Made by a program: the position numbers and the translations under genes
Notes under the pieces: model-generated
Database searches by the model: none
Told to the model about the DNA's origin: nothing
Seen by the model: the letters and a program-made list of their open reading frames with translations, nothing else
Shown: positions 43,437-52,322 of the stretch, piece by piece
How the letters are laid out: each line of letters starts with the position of its first letter
Position numbering within the stretch: the first letter of the stretch is position 1
Assembly: GCA_947453885.1 (NCBI GenBank)
Contig: CANGIF010000012.1
Span: 1 to 64,000, forward strand
From: Flavobacteriaceae bacterium
GTDB taxonomy: Bacteria > Bacteroidota > Bacteroidia > Flavobacteriales > Flavobacteriaceae
Direction: 5' to 3'
DNA: 64,000 nt

Positions 43437-44252
43437 ATGAAAAGAATTAAAATTGTAGTGCTTCTAATGGCTTTTGCTGTGGTGGTTTCATGTAGTAAAA
43501 GTGAATCCACGCCAACTGTTAATGGAATTGACCCATCAACAATTGCTCCAATATCAGGGCAATTTCAAAAAAATGTTTTAATTGAAGATTACACTGGCGC
43601 TTGGTGTGGCTGGTGTCCAAGAGTTACTTATGCTATTGGATTAGTTGAGAGCCAAGGCTTAAGAGCTGTTCCAGTTGCAATACACAATGGAGATCCTATG
43701 GCTTGGGGTACAAGTTCAACTTGGCCAGAACCAGTTTCTTCATTTCCTACTGCTAAGTTAAATCGAATTTTGGATTGGAACACGCCTGAAAATTCAAACA
43801 TTATTCAAGTTAAATACTTAACCGGTAACAACTGTGGACTAGGTTTAGCAATAAACTCAACAATCACAGGAAGTACAGTAAGTATAGATGTCAGCGCGAA
43901 ATTTGCAATTGACTATTCTAATTTAAAAATGGTTGTTTATATAGCCGAAGACAATATCTCTAGTACTCAAACGAATTACACTAGTTTTTTCGGAGGCGGA
44001 TCTTCGATTCCTAACTTTGACAATGACCATGTATTAAGAGCTTGTTTAACTAACATCCATGGTGAAGCAATTACTCAAACTACAACATCGGGATCTACTA
44101 TTACTAGAAACTTTTCAATTCCTGTACCATCAAATGTAACTAATGTTGCTAACATGAATTTAGTGGCATTTATTACTGATGCTAATGGCACTGTAATAAA
44201 TGTAAGAAGTTCAGTAGCTGGACAAACACAAGTTTTTGAACAAAATCAATAA
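43437..44252 (+). CDS. Omp28-family lipoprotein with a thioredoxin-like CGWC site
   Basis: A 271-residue lipoprotein with lipobox Cys19 (AVVVSC). A thioredoxin-like segment contains VLIEDYTGAWCGWCPRVTYA with Cys57 and Cys60, then VAIHNGDPM, which is the Omp28-related family feature. The C-terminal half is beta-rich (GSTVSIDVSAKFAID, YIAEDNI). Omp28 of Porphyromonas is an outer-membrane surface protein of unclear role. The divergent TlpA/DUF6029 pair makes joint redox function plausible. A good terminator follows. Confidence 0.85.
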   Translation: MKRIKIVVLLMAFAVVVSCSKSESTPTVNGIDPSTIAPISGQFQKNVLIEDYTGAWCGWCPRVTYAIGLVESQGLRAVPVAIHNGDPMAWGTSSTWPEPVSSFPTAKLNRILDWNTPENSNIIQVKYLTGNNCGLGLAINSTITGSTVSIDVSAKFAIDYSNLKMVVYIAEDNISSTQTNYTSFFGGGSSIPNFDNDHVLRACLTNIHGEAITQTTTSGSTITRNFSIPVPSNVTNVANMNLVAFITDANGTVINVRSSVAGQTQVFEQNQ

Positions 44253-44272
44253 ACTTTTACTACAGTTTAAGC

Positions 44273-44302
44273 AATAAAGGTCGCAATTTTGCGGCCTTTA
44301 TT
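44273..44302 (+). terminator. Terminator after the Omp28-type gene
   Basis: aataaaggtcgca and tgcggcctttatt form a 13-bp stem with one U-G pair and a 4-base loop, 21 bases after the stop codon. Confidence 0.8.
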
Positions 44303-44345
44303 TGTAATTTTGCAATAGTAATAGTATTTTTTGATTAAAAACTAT

Positions 44346-44477
44346 ATGGAACATGTTGAAAAAGATACGGGATATCAAATTGGGCAATTAATAGGTAATT
44401 ACCTGCCTTTTGTGTGTTTGATTTTGATTGCTTATTTTTTTTATTACAAAGCCAAAAATCAGCACGACAAAAAATAA
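44346..44477 (+). CDS. 43-residue single-span membrane peptide (unannotated-size ORF)
   Basis: An ATG at 44346 opens a 43-codon frame ending in TAA at 44475. The peptide reads MEHVEKDTGYQIGQLIGNYL, followed by a span PFVCLILIAYFFYY and a basic tail KAKNQHDKK. One membrane helix with positive charges on the C-terminal side gives an Nout-Cin topology. It lies between the Omp28 terminator and queD, 33 bases before queD, on the same strand. I do not recognise the family; function unknown. The coherent N-helix, TM and basic tail argue that it is real. Confidence 0.6.
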   Translation: MEHVEKDTGYQIGQLIGNYLPFVCLILIAYFFYYKAKNQHDKK

Positions 44478-44510
44478 ACACTATTACAATTCTTGAAATA
44501 CATATTAAAC

Positions 44511-44963
44511 ATGAGTACTATTAGAATAACCAAACAATTTAGTTTTGAAACAGGTCATGCTTTGTATGGCTATGATGGTAAATGTAAAAATGTTCATGGA
44601 CATAGTTATAAATTATCCGTAACCGTTTTGGGATGCCCAATACAGGATTCAAACCATGCAAAATTTGGAATGGTTATTGATTTTACGGATTTAAAAACCA
44701 TAGTTAAAGAAGAAATTGTAGACCTTTTTGACCATGCTACTGTTTTTAATAAAAATACACCTCATTTAGAGTTAGCGATTGAATTAGAAAAGAGAGGACA
44801 TCATGTAATTTTAGTGGATTACCAACCTACAAGTGAAAATATGGTAACTGATTTTGCAGTGAAAATTAAAAATAGGTTGCCTAAGGAAATTGAACTTTTT
44901 TCTTTAAAGCTGCAAGAAACCGAAACATCCTTTGCCGAATGGTATGCTTCTGACAATAAGTAG
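44511..44963 (+). CDS. queD: 6-carboxy-tetrahydropterin synthase family (QueD-like)
   Basis: The 150-residue T-fold enzyme makes 6-carboxytetrahydropterin for queuosine, or is a 6-pyruvoyl-tetrahydropterin synthase relative. It has zinc ligands His in ETGHALYGYDG and in NVHGHSYKL (HGH), the catalytic Cys of GKCKNVHG near residue 27, MVIDFTDLK, FDHATVF and PTSENMV, and the late QETETSFAEW with Glu. The frame runs from 44493, but MSTIRITKQ at 44511 is the normal start. No other queuosine genes are adjacent. Convergent with dusB. Confidence 0.88.
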   Translation: MSTIRITKQFSFETGHALYGYDGKCKNVHGHSYKLSVTVLGCPIQDSNHAKFGMVIDFTDLKTIVKEEIVDLFDHATVFNKNTPHLELAIELEKRGHHVILVDYQPTSENMVTDFAVKIKNRLPKEIELFSLKLQETETSFAEWYASDNK

Positions 44964-44971
44964 AACTTGGA

Positions 44972-45958
44972 TTAAACTAAATTTGAATAAACACTCTCTA
45001 TTTCTTCAAAAATAGCGAATAATGTAGTTGGATCGTCGGTAGTTACTAGTTTTTGTTTGTATTCTTTAAATGCTACAATTCCTTTAAAATAATTGGTATA
45101 ATGACGACGCATTTCTACAATTCCTAATCGTTCTCCTTTCCATTCAATTGACCATAAAAGGTGGTTTCGTGCAGCATCTACTCGATCAGAGATGGTTGGA
45201 GGAGGCAGTAGTTCTCCGGTATTAAAATAATGTTTAATTTCATTAAAAATCCAAGGATATCCTATAGCAGCTCTACCAATCATCATGCCATCTAACCCAA
45301 ATCGATTTTTGTATTCTAGTGCTTTTTGAGGCGAATCAATATCTCCATTTCCAAAAATTGGCATTGAAATTCTCGGGTTGTTTTTAATCCGTTCAACATG
45401 AGTCCAATCAGAATGCCCTTTGTACATCTGAGCTCTTGTTCTAGCATGTACTGTAAGCGCCTGAACTCCAATATCCTGTAAACGTTCTGCTACTTCATCT
45501 ATGTTTATTGAGTTTTCATCCCAACCTAAACGAGTTTTAACTGTAACGGGTAGATTTGTACTTCTAATTACTGCTTTTGTCAATCTGACCATCAAATCGA
45601 CGTCTTTTAAAACGCCTGCACCAGCACCTTTACAAACAACTTTTTTTACTGGACAACCAAAATTTATATCCACCAAATCTGGATGAACAGCATCAACAAT
45701 TTTGGCTGAAAGTGCCATAGCCTCTTCATCGCCTCCAAAAATCTGAATACCAACTGGTCGTTCGTAATCAAAGATGTCTAGCTTTTGTCTGCTTTTAATT
45801 GCATCACGGATTAACCCTTCTGATGAAATGAACTCGGAGTACATCAAATCTGCACCATGCATTTTGCACAACCTTCTAAAAGGCGGATCGCTTACATCCT
45901 CCATCGGTGCTAAAAGCAAAGGAAAATCAGGTAATAGTAGGTTCCCTATTTTAGGCAT
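44972..45958 (-). CDS. dusB: tRNA-dihydrouridine synthase (DusB-like)
   Basis: A 328-residue FMN enzyme that reduces uridines in the tRNA D loop. LLAPMEDVSDPPFRRLCKMHGADLMYSEFIS is the Dus FMN-binding start. DINFGCPVKKVVCKGAGAGVL holds the catalytic Cys near residue 106. LTVHARTRAQMYKGHSDW and IFGNGDIDSPQKA, plus GRAAIGYPWIF, complete the signature. The sequence follows the DusB subclass. It is a single gene, 125 bases downstream of the MBL-rhodanese operon on the same strand. Confidence 0.93.
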   Translation of the reverse strand: MPKIGNLLLPDFPLLLAPMEDVSDPPFRRLCKMHGADLMYSEFISSEGLIRDAIKSRQKLDIFDYERPVGIQIFGGDEEAMALSAKIVDAVHPDLVDINFGCPVKKVVCKGAGAGVLKDVDLMVRLTKAVIRSTNLPVTVKTRLGWDENSINIDEVAERLQDIGVQALTVHARTRAQMYKGHSDWTHVERIKNNPRISMPIFGNGDIDSPQKALEYKNRFGLDGMMIGRAAIGYPWIFNEIKHYFNTGELLPPPTISDRVDAARNHLLWSIEWKGERLGIVEMRRHYTNYFKGIVAFKEYKQKLVTTDDPTTLFAIFEEIESVYSNLV

Positions 45959-46083
45959 TTGAAAATAATTTTGGCAAAAGTAGTGAATTTAGAAAAAACC
46001 CTTTAACAACACTATTGAAGAAATCATGAATATAATTAGCTGCAAGTCGAATTAGCTAATCCATTTACTATTTTTACCCTTTT

Positions 46084-47505
46084 TTAAAGTAAAGTAGTTG
46101 GACAAATATAAGTTGTTTTGGGAATTTGTGTCGTTTTTAAATCCGAAAATCCTCCTGTAACATCCACAAATTGTTCAAATCCGTTTTGTTTCAAAATAGA
46201 TGCAGCCATCATGCTTCGATATCCTCCTGCGCAATGTAAAACAAATGATTTGTCTTTTGGAATTGCTGCCAATTGGTTTTGTAAAACATTTAAAGGAATA
46301 TTTACGGCAGCTACTAAATGTTCCGATTGAAATTCACTTATTTTTCGAACGTCTATTAGTAACGGTTCTTCAGTAGTAAGCCTTTTTTCTAGTTCAAGTG
46401 CCGAAATTCTTGTAACTGTATCTGTTGCTTTTCCAGCAAGTTTCCATGCTTCAAATCCTCCTGCTAAATATCCAATTGCGTGATCGTATCCTACTCTTGA
46501 AAGTCGGATTATGGATTCTTCTACTTTTTGTTCGTTTTCTGCTACTAATAAAATTGTTTGGTTGATATCTTCAATTAATTCACCAACCCACATTGCAAAA
46601 CTGCCGTTTACGCCAATATTTAAACTGTTTGGAATAAACCCTTTTGCAAATTCAGATGCATCTCGGGTGTCTAAAATTAAAGCTTGTTTTTCGGTAACTG
46701 CTTTTTCAAATGAGGCAACATCTAAAGCAATGTTCGCTCTTTCTAAAATAGTATCAATTCCGTCGGAACCTCTAATATTCATTAACACATTTTTTGGAAA
46801 ATACTGAGGTGGAGTAGTTAAACCTGAAAGCAACACGTCTACAAATTGCTCTTCATTCAATTCAGGATTCAAAGCATAATTGGTTTTCTTTTGATTTCCT
46901 AAAGTATCGGTTGTTTCTTTACTCATGTTTTTGCCGCAAGCACTTCCTGCGCCATGATTAGGATAAACAATTAAGTCGTCGGAAAGTGGTAGTATTTTGG
47001 TATGTAAAGAATAAAATAAAAGCCGCGCTAACTTGTCTTGCGTTAAATCTGCTATAACATGTTGAGCTAAATCAGGTCGTCCTACATCTCCAATAAAAAG
47101 AGTATCGCCTGAAATAAGTCCTTGCTCTTTCCCTGTTTCGTCTGACAGTACAAAACACGAACTTTCTAAAGTATGCCCTGGCGTGTGAAGTAGTCGTAAT
47201 TGAGCACCGCCAACTTTAAAAATTTCACCATCAAAACCAACATGCATGTTAAATCCCGTTTTCATTTCAGTAGGGCCATACACAATTGTTGCACCAGTTT
47301 TTTTTGCCAAATCAACATGACCTGAAACAAAATCAGCATGAAAGTGCGTTTCAAAAATATATTTTAATGTAACACCATCTCGTGCCAATCGTTCCAAATA
47401 AGGTTGAATTTCTCTTAAAGGATCTACTATAGCTGCTTCACCATTAGAAGTAATGTAATAGGCAGCTTCCGCAATACAACTGGTATATATTTGTTCAATT
47501 TTCAT
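46084..47505 (-). CDS. MBL-fold hydrolase with two rhodanese domains (persulfide-type)
   Basis: The 473-residue protein starts with a metallo-beta-lactamase domain of the ETHE1/persulfide dioxygenase type (about 1-245): ETHFHADFVSGHVDLAKK with the HxHxD ligands, LLHTPGHTLESSCF, and SGDTLFIGDVGRPDL. Two rhodanese domains follow. The first (about 265-365; LILDTRDASEFAKGF) has Ala in place of the active-site Cys (LLVAENEQ), so it is likely inactive. The second (375-460; LIDVRKISEFQSEHL) keeps the active loop LHCAGGYRS. Such proteins oxidise glutathione persulfide or handle sulfane sulfur. The TauE/SafE gene lies 89 bases upstream in the same direction. Confidence 0.88.
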   Translation of the reverse strand: MKIEQIYTSCIAEAAYYITSNGEAAIVDPLREIQPYLERLARDGVTLKYIFETHFHADFVSGHVDLAKKTGATIVYGPTEMKTGFNMHVGFDGEIFKVGGAQLRLLHTPGHTLESSCFVLSDETGKEQGLISGDTLFIGDVGRPDLAQHVIADLTQDKLARLLFYSLHTKILPLSDDLIVYPNHGAGSACGKNMSKETTDTLGNQKKTNYALNPELNEEQFVDVLLSGLTTPPQYFPKNVLMNIRGSDGIDTILERANIALDVASFEKAVTEKQALILDTRDASEFAKGFIPNSLNIGVNGSFAMWVGELIEDINQTILLVAENEQKVEESIIRLSRVGYDHAIGYLAGGFEAWKLAGKATDTVTRISALELEKRLTTEEPLLIDVRKISEFQSEHLVAAVNIPLNVLQNQLAAIPKDKSFVLHCAGGYRSMMAASILKQNGFEQFVDVTGGFSDLKTTQIPKTTYICPTTLL

Positions 47506-47594
47506 ATTATCAATTTTAAAATAACAACTAATTTTTAAACGGTAAAATTACAATTTTGAAAGCAATATGTGGGACTTTCCATCGTATTTTACTC

Positions 47595-48398
47595 TTATAG
47601 TTTCAAAACTTCTTTCAAAATAATGTAAATACCCATCATTAAAACAAACCAACCAAAGCCTGATTTTAATTTTTCGCCCGACACTTTTTTAGACAAATAG
47701 CTTCCAATAAAAATACCTACAACTGCACAAAAGGTAAAGGTTAGCACCAACCTCCAATTAATTATTTGGTCTTGGCGAATATCTCCCAAAAAACCAATCA
47801 AAGACTGCGCAGAAACGATGAACAGGGAAGTACCAACTGCCATTTTCATTGGTGTTTTGGCTAAAAATAATAAAGCTGGAATAATTAAAAATCCACCACC
47901 AGCACCAACAAATCCTGCAACAAAACCAATTGCTGTTCCTTGTAATAAAATGCCAAATACATTCAGTTTGGTGTTGGTAACTGTTGGCTGTTCTTTAATT
48001 GGTTGAATCATTCTAAAAGAAGCAACAATCATTACAACAGCAAAAACTACCATTATAAAAACAGGTTTTGTTATAACTAAACTCGAATTGGAATAGATAC
48101 AATCAGGAATGCTTGGAACAATTATTTTTCGAGTAAAAAATACTGCTGCAATAGTTGGAATTCCAAAAAGTGCCACTTTTTTATAATCGACTAATTGTTG
48201 TTGTGCCTTTTGAACTCCTCCAAATAAGGCTGCAACACCCACTACAAACAAGGAATAGGCCGTTGCCAAAATGGGTTCAACTTTCATAACATAAACCAAA
48301 ATTGGTACGGAAAGTATGGAGCCACCACTCCCTATTAACCCTAAAGAGATGCCTACAAAAACAGCAAGTAGATTGCCAATTATTTGGTTTAGTTCCAT
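47595..48398 (-). CDS. TauE/SafE-family anion exporter
   Basis: A 267-residue membrane protein with about eight spans. The first repeat starts GNLLAVFVGISLGLIGSGGSILSVPILVYV and the second LLQGTAIGFVAGFVGAGGGFLIIPALLFL. These two glycine-rich half-motifs are the TauE/SafE (DUF81) signature. Members move sulfite, sulfoacetate or related anions out of the cell. With the MBL-rhodanese gene next door, sulfite export after persulfide oxidation is a reasonable inference. It starts 2 bases after the mtgA stop. Confidence 0.88.
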   Translation of the reverse strand: MELNQIIGNLLAVFVGISLGLIGSGGSILSVPILVYVMKVEPILATAYSLFVVGVAALFGGVQKAQQQLVDYKKVALFGIPTIAAVFFTRKIIVPSIPDCIYSNSSLVITKPVFIMVVFAVVMIVASFRMIQPIKEQPTVTNTKLNVFGILLQGTAIGFVAGFVGAGGGFLIIPALLFLAKTPMKMAVGTSLFIVSAQSLIGFLGDIRQDQIINWRLVLTFTFCAVVGIFIGSYLSKKVSGEKLKSGFGWFVLMMGIYIILKEVLKL

Positions 48399-48400
48399 TT

Positions 48401-49081
48401 TTAATATGCTAATTTACCTACAAACCGAATTAATTTTACGATTTTTACTTTACGGTTTTGAATGTATGGAGACGAATCGTTTGCTTTGTATTTTCTTGGA
48501 TTTGGCAAAATAGCAGCTATTCCCGCTGCTTGTTCAGTTGTCAATTCTGAAGCATTTTTTCCATACCAATGTCTCGATGCTGCTTGAATACCGTACACTC
48601 CGTTACCCATTTCAATGGAATTCAAATACACTTCCATAATGCGCTCTTTGCCCCAAAACAGTTCTATCAAAACAGTAAAATAAACTTCTAATGCTTTTCT
48701 AACATAACTTCTACCTTGCCATAAAAAGACATTTTTTGCTGTTTGTTGCGATATGGTACTTCCGCCCTTTAGTTTTTTTCCTTTTTCGTTGTTTTTAAAT
48801 GCTTTTTGCATCGCCGCAAAATCAAACCCGTGATGGGTCATAAAGGTGCCGTCTTCGCTAGCTATAACTGCTTTTTGAATGTTAGGCGACATTTCTGTTA
48901 TTGACACCCATTGGTGGCTATAAATAGCTGCTTTTCCTTCCCACTTGTTTTCAATAACTCTAATCAACATCAAAGGCGTAAAAGGAACTGGTACGAAACG
49001 GAATAAAAGTACAGTAACAATTGAAACTACTAAAAAACCAATACATCCTTTTTTTATCCAACCTCTTATTTTTTGTAACAT
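48401..49081 (-). CDS. mtgA: Monofunctional biosynthetic peptidoglycan transglycosylase
   Basis: 226-residue GT51 enzyme that polymerises lipid II glycan chains. One N-terminal membrane span (about 13-30) precedes the catalytic domain with ASEDGTFMTHHGFD (catalytic Glu near residue 76), KGGSTISQQTAKNVFLW and KERIMEVYLNSIEMGNGVYGIQAASRHWYGK. The transpeptidase domain of class A PBPs is absent, so MtgA is the right class. It sits in a close-packed set: flavoprotein gene 10 bases upstream and the anion exporter 2 bases downstream. Confidence 0.94.
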   Translation of the reverse strand: MLQKIRGWIKKGCIGFLVVSIVTVLLFRFVPVPFTPLMLIRVIENKWEGKAAIYSHQWVSITEMSPNIQKAVIASEDGTFMTHHGFDFAAMQKAFKNNEKGKKLKGGSTISQQTAKNVFLWQGRSYVRKALEVYFTVLIELFWGKERIMEVYLNSIEMGNGVYGIQAASRHWYGKNASELTTEQAAGIAAILPNPRKYKANDSSPYIQNRKVKIVKLIRFVGKLAY

Positions 49082-49091
49082 ACGCGTTTTA

Positions 49092-50204
49092 TTAAATTAA
49101 ATCTGCTAATTCAGCACCTACTATACTCCCAATTGCAACACCCATTCCGCCTAATCGAACTCCGCAATAAACATGATTAGAAATTTGAGAAACTATTGGA
49201 ATTTTTTGAGTGCCAACACCCATAATGCCGCTCCATCTTTGTTCAATTTCTACAGGGATAGTAGGCAAAATTACCTCTTTCAAAAGTTGTTCTAACTTGT
49301 TTTGAACTAAGGCTGTTTGAGATAAATCGGTAGTTGTTTCTGCATCAAAATCCAAATTTCGTCCACCTCCTAAAAGAATTCTATCGCCTACATTTCGGAA
49401 ATAATAATAGCCTTCGTCCAAATGAAACGTTCCTTTTAAAGCTAAATTAGGAATTGGTTTTGTAATTAAAACTTGTGCTCTTGCAGGTTCAACTGCGCCC
49501 TTGGTCAAATCGGTGGCAAAACCATTGGTTGCAAACAGTAATTTCTTAGTTGTAAATGTATAAGTGGGCAGCTGAACCGCAACACCGTCTGAAAATTCAT
49601 TGAATCCTACCAATGCTTGTTGGTTTAAAATCAAAACATCTGCGGCAACGGCTTGCTTTAGCAATTCTTGCATCAAATTTCCAGTGTCAATTTGTGCTTC
49701 GAAGGGATTAAAAATCAACTGCTCTTTTATATTTTTAAATTCAAATCGGTTGTAATCCTTTTGAAAAACAGCATTTTTAAATAGCGGATGTAGTAGCTCG
49801 TTTATATACGTTATTCGAGCCAAACACGTTTCATATACTTCTGTATCCGACTCCAAAAACAGTTCGTAACCGCCAAAAGGTTTCAAATCTAAAATGGAAT
49901 CTCCAATTCGTTTGCGAAGAAGTTGTAATCCGATCCATCGTTTTTGAATCAACTGCACTACTTCTTCTTCAGTATGCGCTTTTAAATCGTTTATAATTTC
50001 GGAAATACTGCCAAAACAGGCAAAACCAGCATTTTTTGTACTCGCTCCTTGTGGCAACATGCCTTTTTCAATAACCAATATCTTGCTTTTTGGAAAGCGG
50101 TCACGTAGTTGTAGCGCAGCGTGTAAACCAACAATTCCACTGCCTACAATGGTGTAATCAATAGATGAAAACCAGTTTTTTTGTTCCCAATAACTCAGTT
50201 GCAT
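49092..50204 (-). CDS. FAD-dependent oxidoreductase, DAO family
   Basis: A 370-residue flavoenzyme. The Rossmann FAD motif YTIVGSGIVGLHAALQLRDRF with the closing acidic VIEKG is at residues 17-50. SGASTKNAGFAC-like PQGASTKNAGFACFG follows, and the C-terminal VYCGVRLGGMGVAIGSIVG holds the second FAD-binding loop. This is the glycine/sarcosine oxidase type (DAO, PF01266); the substrate cannot be told. It heads the operon flavoprotein-mtgA-TauE-MBL/rhodanese, though its link to those functions is unclear. Confidence 0.85.
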   Translation of the reverse strand: MQLSYWEQKNWFSSIDYTIVGSGIVGLHAALQLRDRFPKSKILVIEKGMLPQGASTKNAGFACFGSISEIINDLKAHTEEEVVQLIQKRWIGLQLLRKRIGDSILDLKPFGGYELFLESDTEVYETCLARITYINELLHPLFKNAVFQKDYNRFEFKNIKEQLIFNPFEAQIDTGNLMQELLKQAVAADVLILNQQALVGFNEFSDGVAVQLPTYTFTTKKLLFATNGFATDLTKGAVEPARAQVLITKPIPNLALKGTFHLDEGYYYFRNVGDRILLGGGRNLDFDAETTTDLSQTALVQNKLEQLLKEVILPTIPVEIEQRWSGIMGVGTQKIPIVSQISNHVYCGVRLGGMGVAIGSIVGAELADLI

Positions 50205-50300
50205 AGCTTACATTTTGGCTTTGCTAATTTATAAAAAAACGAACACCTAATCACTACTATTTTTTTCGTTACTTTTAGGGCTTGAAAAAATAATAGAAAA

Positions 50301-52205
50301 ATGAAAAAAACACTCATCCTAATCGCAAGTATTATGGGAATTTCAGCCTCGGCTCAACAGCAGGTAATGACGCCTGAATTGCTTTTGAAACTCAACAGAA
50401 TTACCGTTCTGGGAGTTTCAAACGACGAAAAAAGTATTGTTTACAAAGTGGCAACTCCTTCTATGGAAGAAAACAAATTGAACTCGAAAGTGTTTACAAT
50501 TCCAGTTTTGGGCGGTGTTCCAACTGAAATTACGGATAGTAACACCGTTTTAAAAAACAAAAATATAGCTCCAAATGGTGCCTATATAGTATATGACGAA
50601 GAAGTAAAACTGGAAAAAGTACACGGAAAAGATTTTTATCCCGAATTACCAAAATCAGAAGTTCAAATATACAACGGGTTGGATTATCGCCATTGGGACA
50701 CGTGGAATGAAGGAAAGTTCAACCATGTATTTTTTAAACAAAACAAAGAAAAAGCGGTTGGAACTGATCTATTGAAAAACGAAACGTTTGACTGTCCTCA
50801 AAAACCTTTTGGTGGCGATGAGGACTACATTTGGTCGCCCGACAGCAAAAGCATTTTGTACGTTTGCAAGAAAAAAGCAGGAACAGCTTATGCCGTTTCA
50901 ACCAATACCGACATTTACGAATACAGTATTGAGACCCAAAAAACAGTTAATAGAACAGAAGGTAATTTGGGATACGACACCGCTCCACAGTTTGCTCCGT
51001 TTGGCGCGTTGTCGTGGTTGCAAATGAAAAGAGACGGCTACGAAGCCGATAAAAACGACATTATTGTGGATTTTAAAGGAACTAAATTAAACCTTACCGC
51101 AAATTGGGATGGCTCTGTTGAGAGTTTCAAATGGAGTAAAGACGGGAAAAAAGTTTATTTTATTGCTGCAATTGACGGAACGCAACAACTGTTTGAAGTT
51201 AATTTTCCAGGACTAACTAAAATTGCAATTACTGTAAATCAAGTGACTTTTGGCGATTTTGACATTCACGATATTATTGACGTTACAGGTACTACGGCAC
51301 TGCTGTCTAAAGCCGATATGAACCATCCTTTGGAACTTTTTTCGTATTCCATTTCCAAAAAAACATGGTTGCAACTTACCCATGTAAATGCCGAATTGTA
51401 TGCCAAAGTTGACTTACCAACCACGCAAAGAAGGTATGTAACGACTACTGACGGTAAAAAAATGTTGGTTTGGGTTATTTTACCACCTCATTTTGATGCA
51501 ACTAAAAAATACCCTGCTTTGTTGTATTGTCAAGGAGGACCACAATCGCCGTTGACCCAATTCTTTTCCTACCGTTGGAATTTTCAGTTGATGGCATCAC
51601 AAGGCTATGTGGTGGTTGCGCCAAACAGAAGAGGCATGTACGGTCAAGGGGTGGAATGGAACGAGCAAATTAGCAAAGATTGGGGCGGACAAGTAATGCA
51701 AGATTACCTTTCGGCAATAGACGATGTTGCTAAAGAAAAATACATAGACAAAACGCGCTTAGGCTGTGTGGGTGCTAGCTACGGCGGCTACTCCGTGTTT
51801 TACCTTGCCGGAATTCACAACAACCGTTTCAAAACTTTTATTGCCCACGACGGTGTGTTCAACACACAAAGTATGTTTGGCACAACAGAAGAAGTGTTTT
51901 TTAATTACTGGGATTTTGGTGGCGCCTATTGGGAAAAAAACAATGCTGTGGCACAAAAAACATATACCCTTTTTAATCCCGCTTCGCATGTTGAAAATTG
52001 GAACAAACCCATACTGGTAATTCAAGGAGGTAAGGACTTTAGAGTACCCATTGGACAAGGGCAAGAAGCATTTCAAGCCGCACAACTGTTGGGCATAAAA
52101 AGCAAGTTTTTGTATTTTCCGGAAGAAAACCACTGGGTGCTACAACCTCAAAATGCGCTGGTATGGCAACGTGAGTTTTACAAATGGTTGTTAGAAACCT
52201 TGTAA
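50301..52205 (+). CDS. Exported S9-family serine peptidase (DPP/acylaminoacyl type)
   Basis: A 634-residue periplasmic prolyl-oligopeptidase-family enzyme. The signal peptide MKKTLILIASIMGISASAQ precedes a beta-propeller-like half (about 20-380) with WSPDSKSILYV and WSKDGKKVYFI blades. The alpha/beta hydrolase half has GASYGGY with the nucleophile Ser493, Asp579 in GGKDFRVP and His611 in EENHWVL, the correct S9 order and spacing. It likely cleaves short peptides from the N-terminus, as with DPP5-like enzymes. It has its own terminator. Confidence 0.9.
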   Translation: MKKTLILIASIMGISASAQQQVMTPELLLKLNRITVLGVSNDEKSIVYKVATPSMEENKLNSKVFTIPVLGGVPTEITDSNTVLKNKNIAPNGAYIVYDEEVKLEKVHGKDFYPELPKSEVQIYNGLDYRHWDTWNEGKFNHVFFKQNKEKAVGTDLLKNETFDCPQKPFGGDEDYIWSPDSKSILYVCKKKAGTAYAVSTNTDIYEYSIETQKTVNRTEGNLGYDTAPQFAPFGALSWLQMKRDGYEADKNDIIVDFKGTKLNLTANWDGSVESFKWSKDGKKVYFIAAIDGTQQLFEVNFPGLTKIAITVNQVTFGDFDIHDIIDVTGTTALLSKADMNHPLELFSYSISKKTWLQLTHVNAELYAKVDLPTTQRRYVTTTDGKKMLVWVILPPHFDATKKYPALLYCQGGPQSPLTQFFSYRWNFQLMASQGYVVVAPNRRGMYGQGVEWNEQISKDWGGQVMQDYLSAIDDVAKEKYIDKTRLGCVGASYGGYSVFYLAGIHNNRFKTFIAHDGVFNTQSMFGTTEEVFFNYWDFGGAYWEKNNAVAQKTYTLFNPASHVENWNKPILVIQGGKDFRVPIGQGQEAFQAAQLLGIKSKFLYFPEENHWVLQPQNALVWQREFYKWLLETL

Positions 52206-52213
52206 CAAAAATA

Positions 52214-52248
52214 GTCCCCAAATCTGTTCAGGTTTGGGGCTTTTTTTT
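52214..52248 (+). terminator. Terminator after the S9 peptidase gene
   Basis: ccccaaa and tttgggg pair around tctgttcagg, with a run of eight T's after the stem. It begins 9 bases past the stop codon. Confidence 0.8.
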
Positions 52249-52322
52249 CTGAAAAAAGTGTGAGGCAGCTTCAAACTTTTTTGTTGAATTGCATTACATA
52301 CATCATTTAAAAAATAGAATCT

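Noticed and set aside
51759..52221. Several antisense ORFs in the S9 peptidase gene
   Set aside because: They are shadows on the opposite strand of a strong coding sequence; their translations are rich in Phe, Cys and His with no family resemblance.
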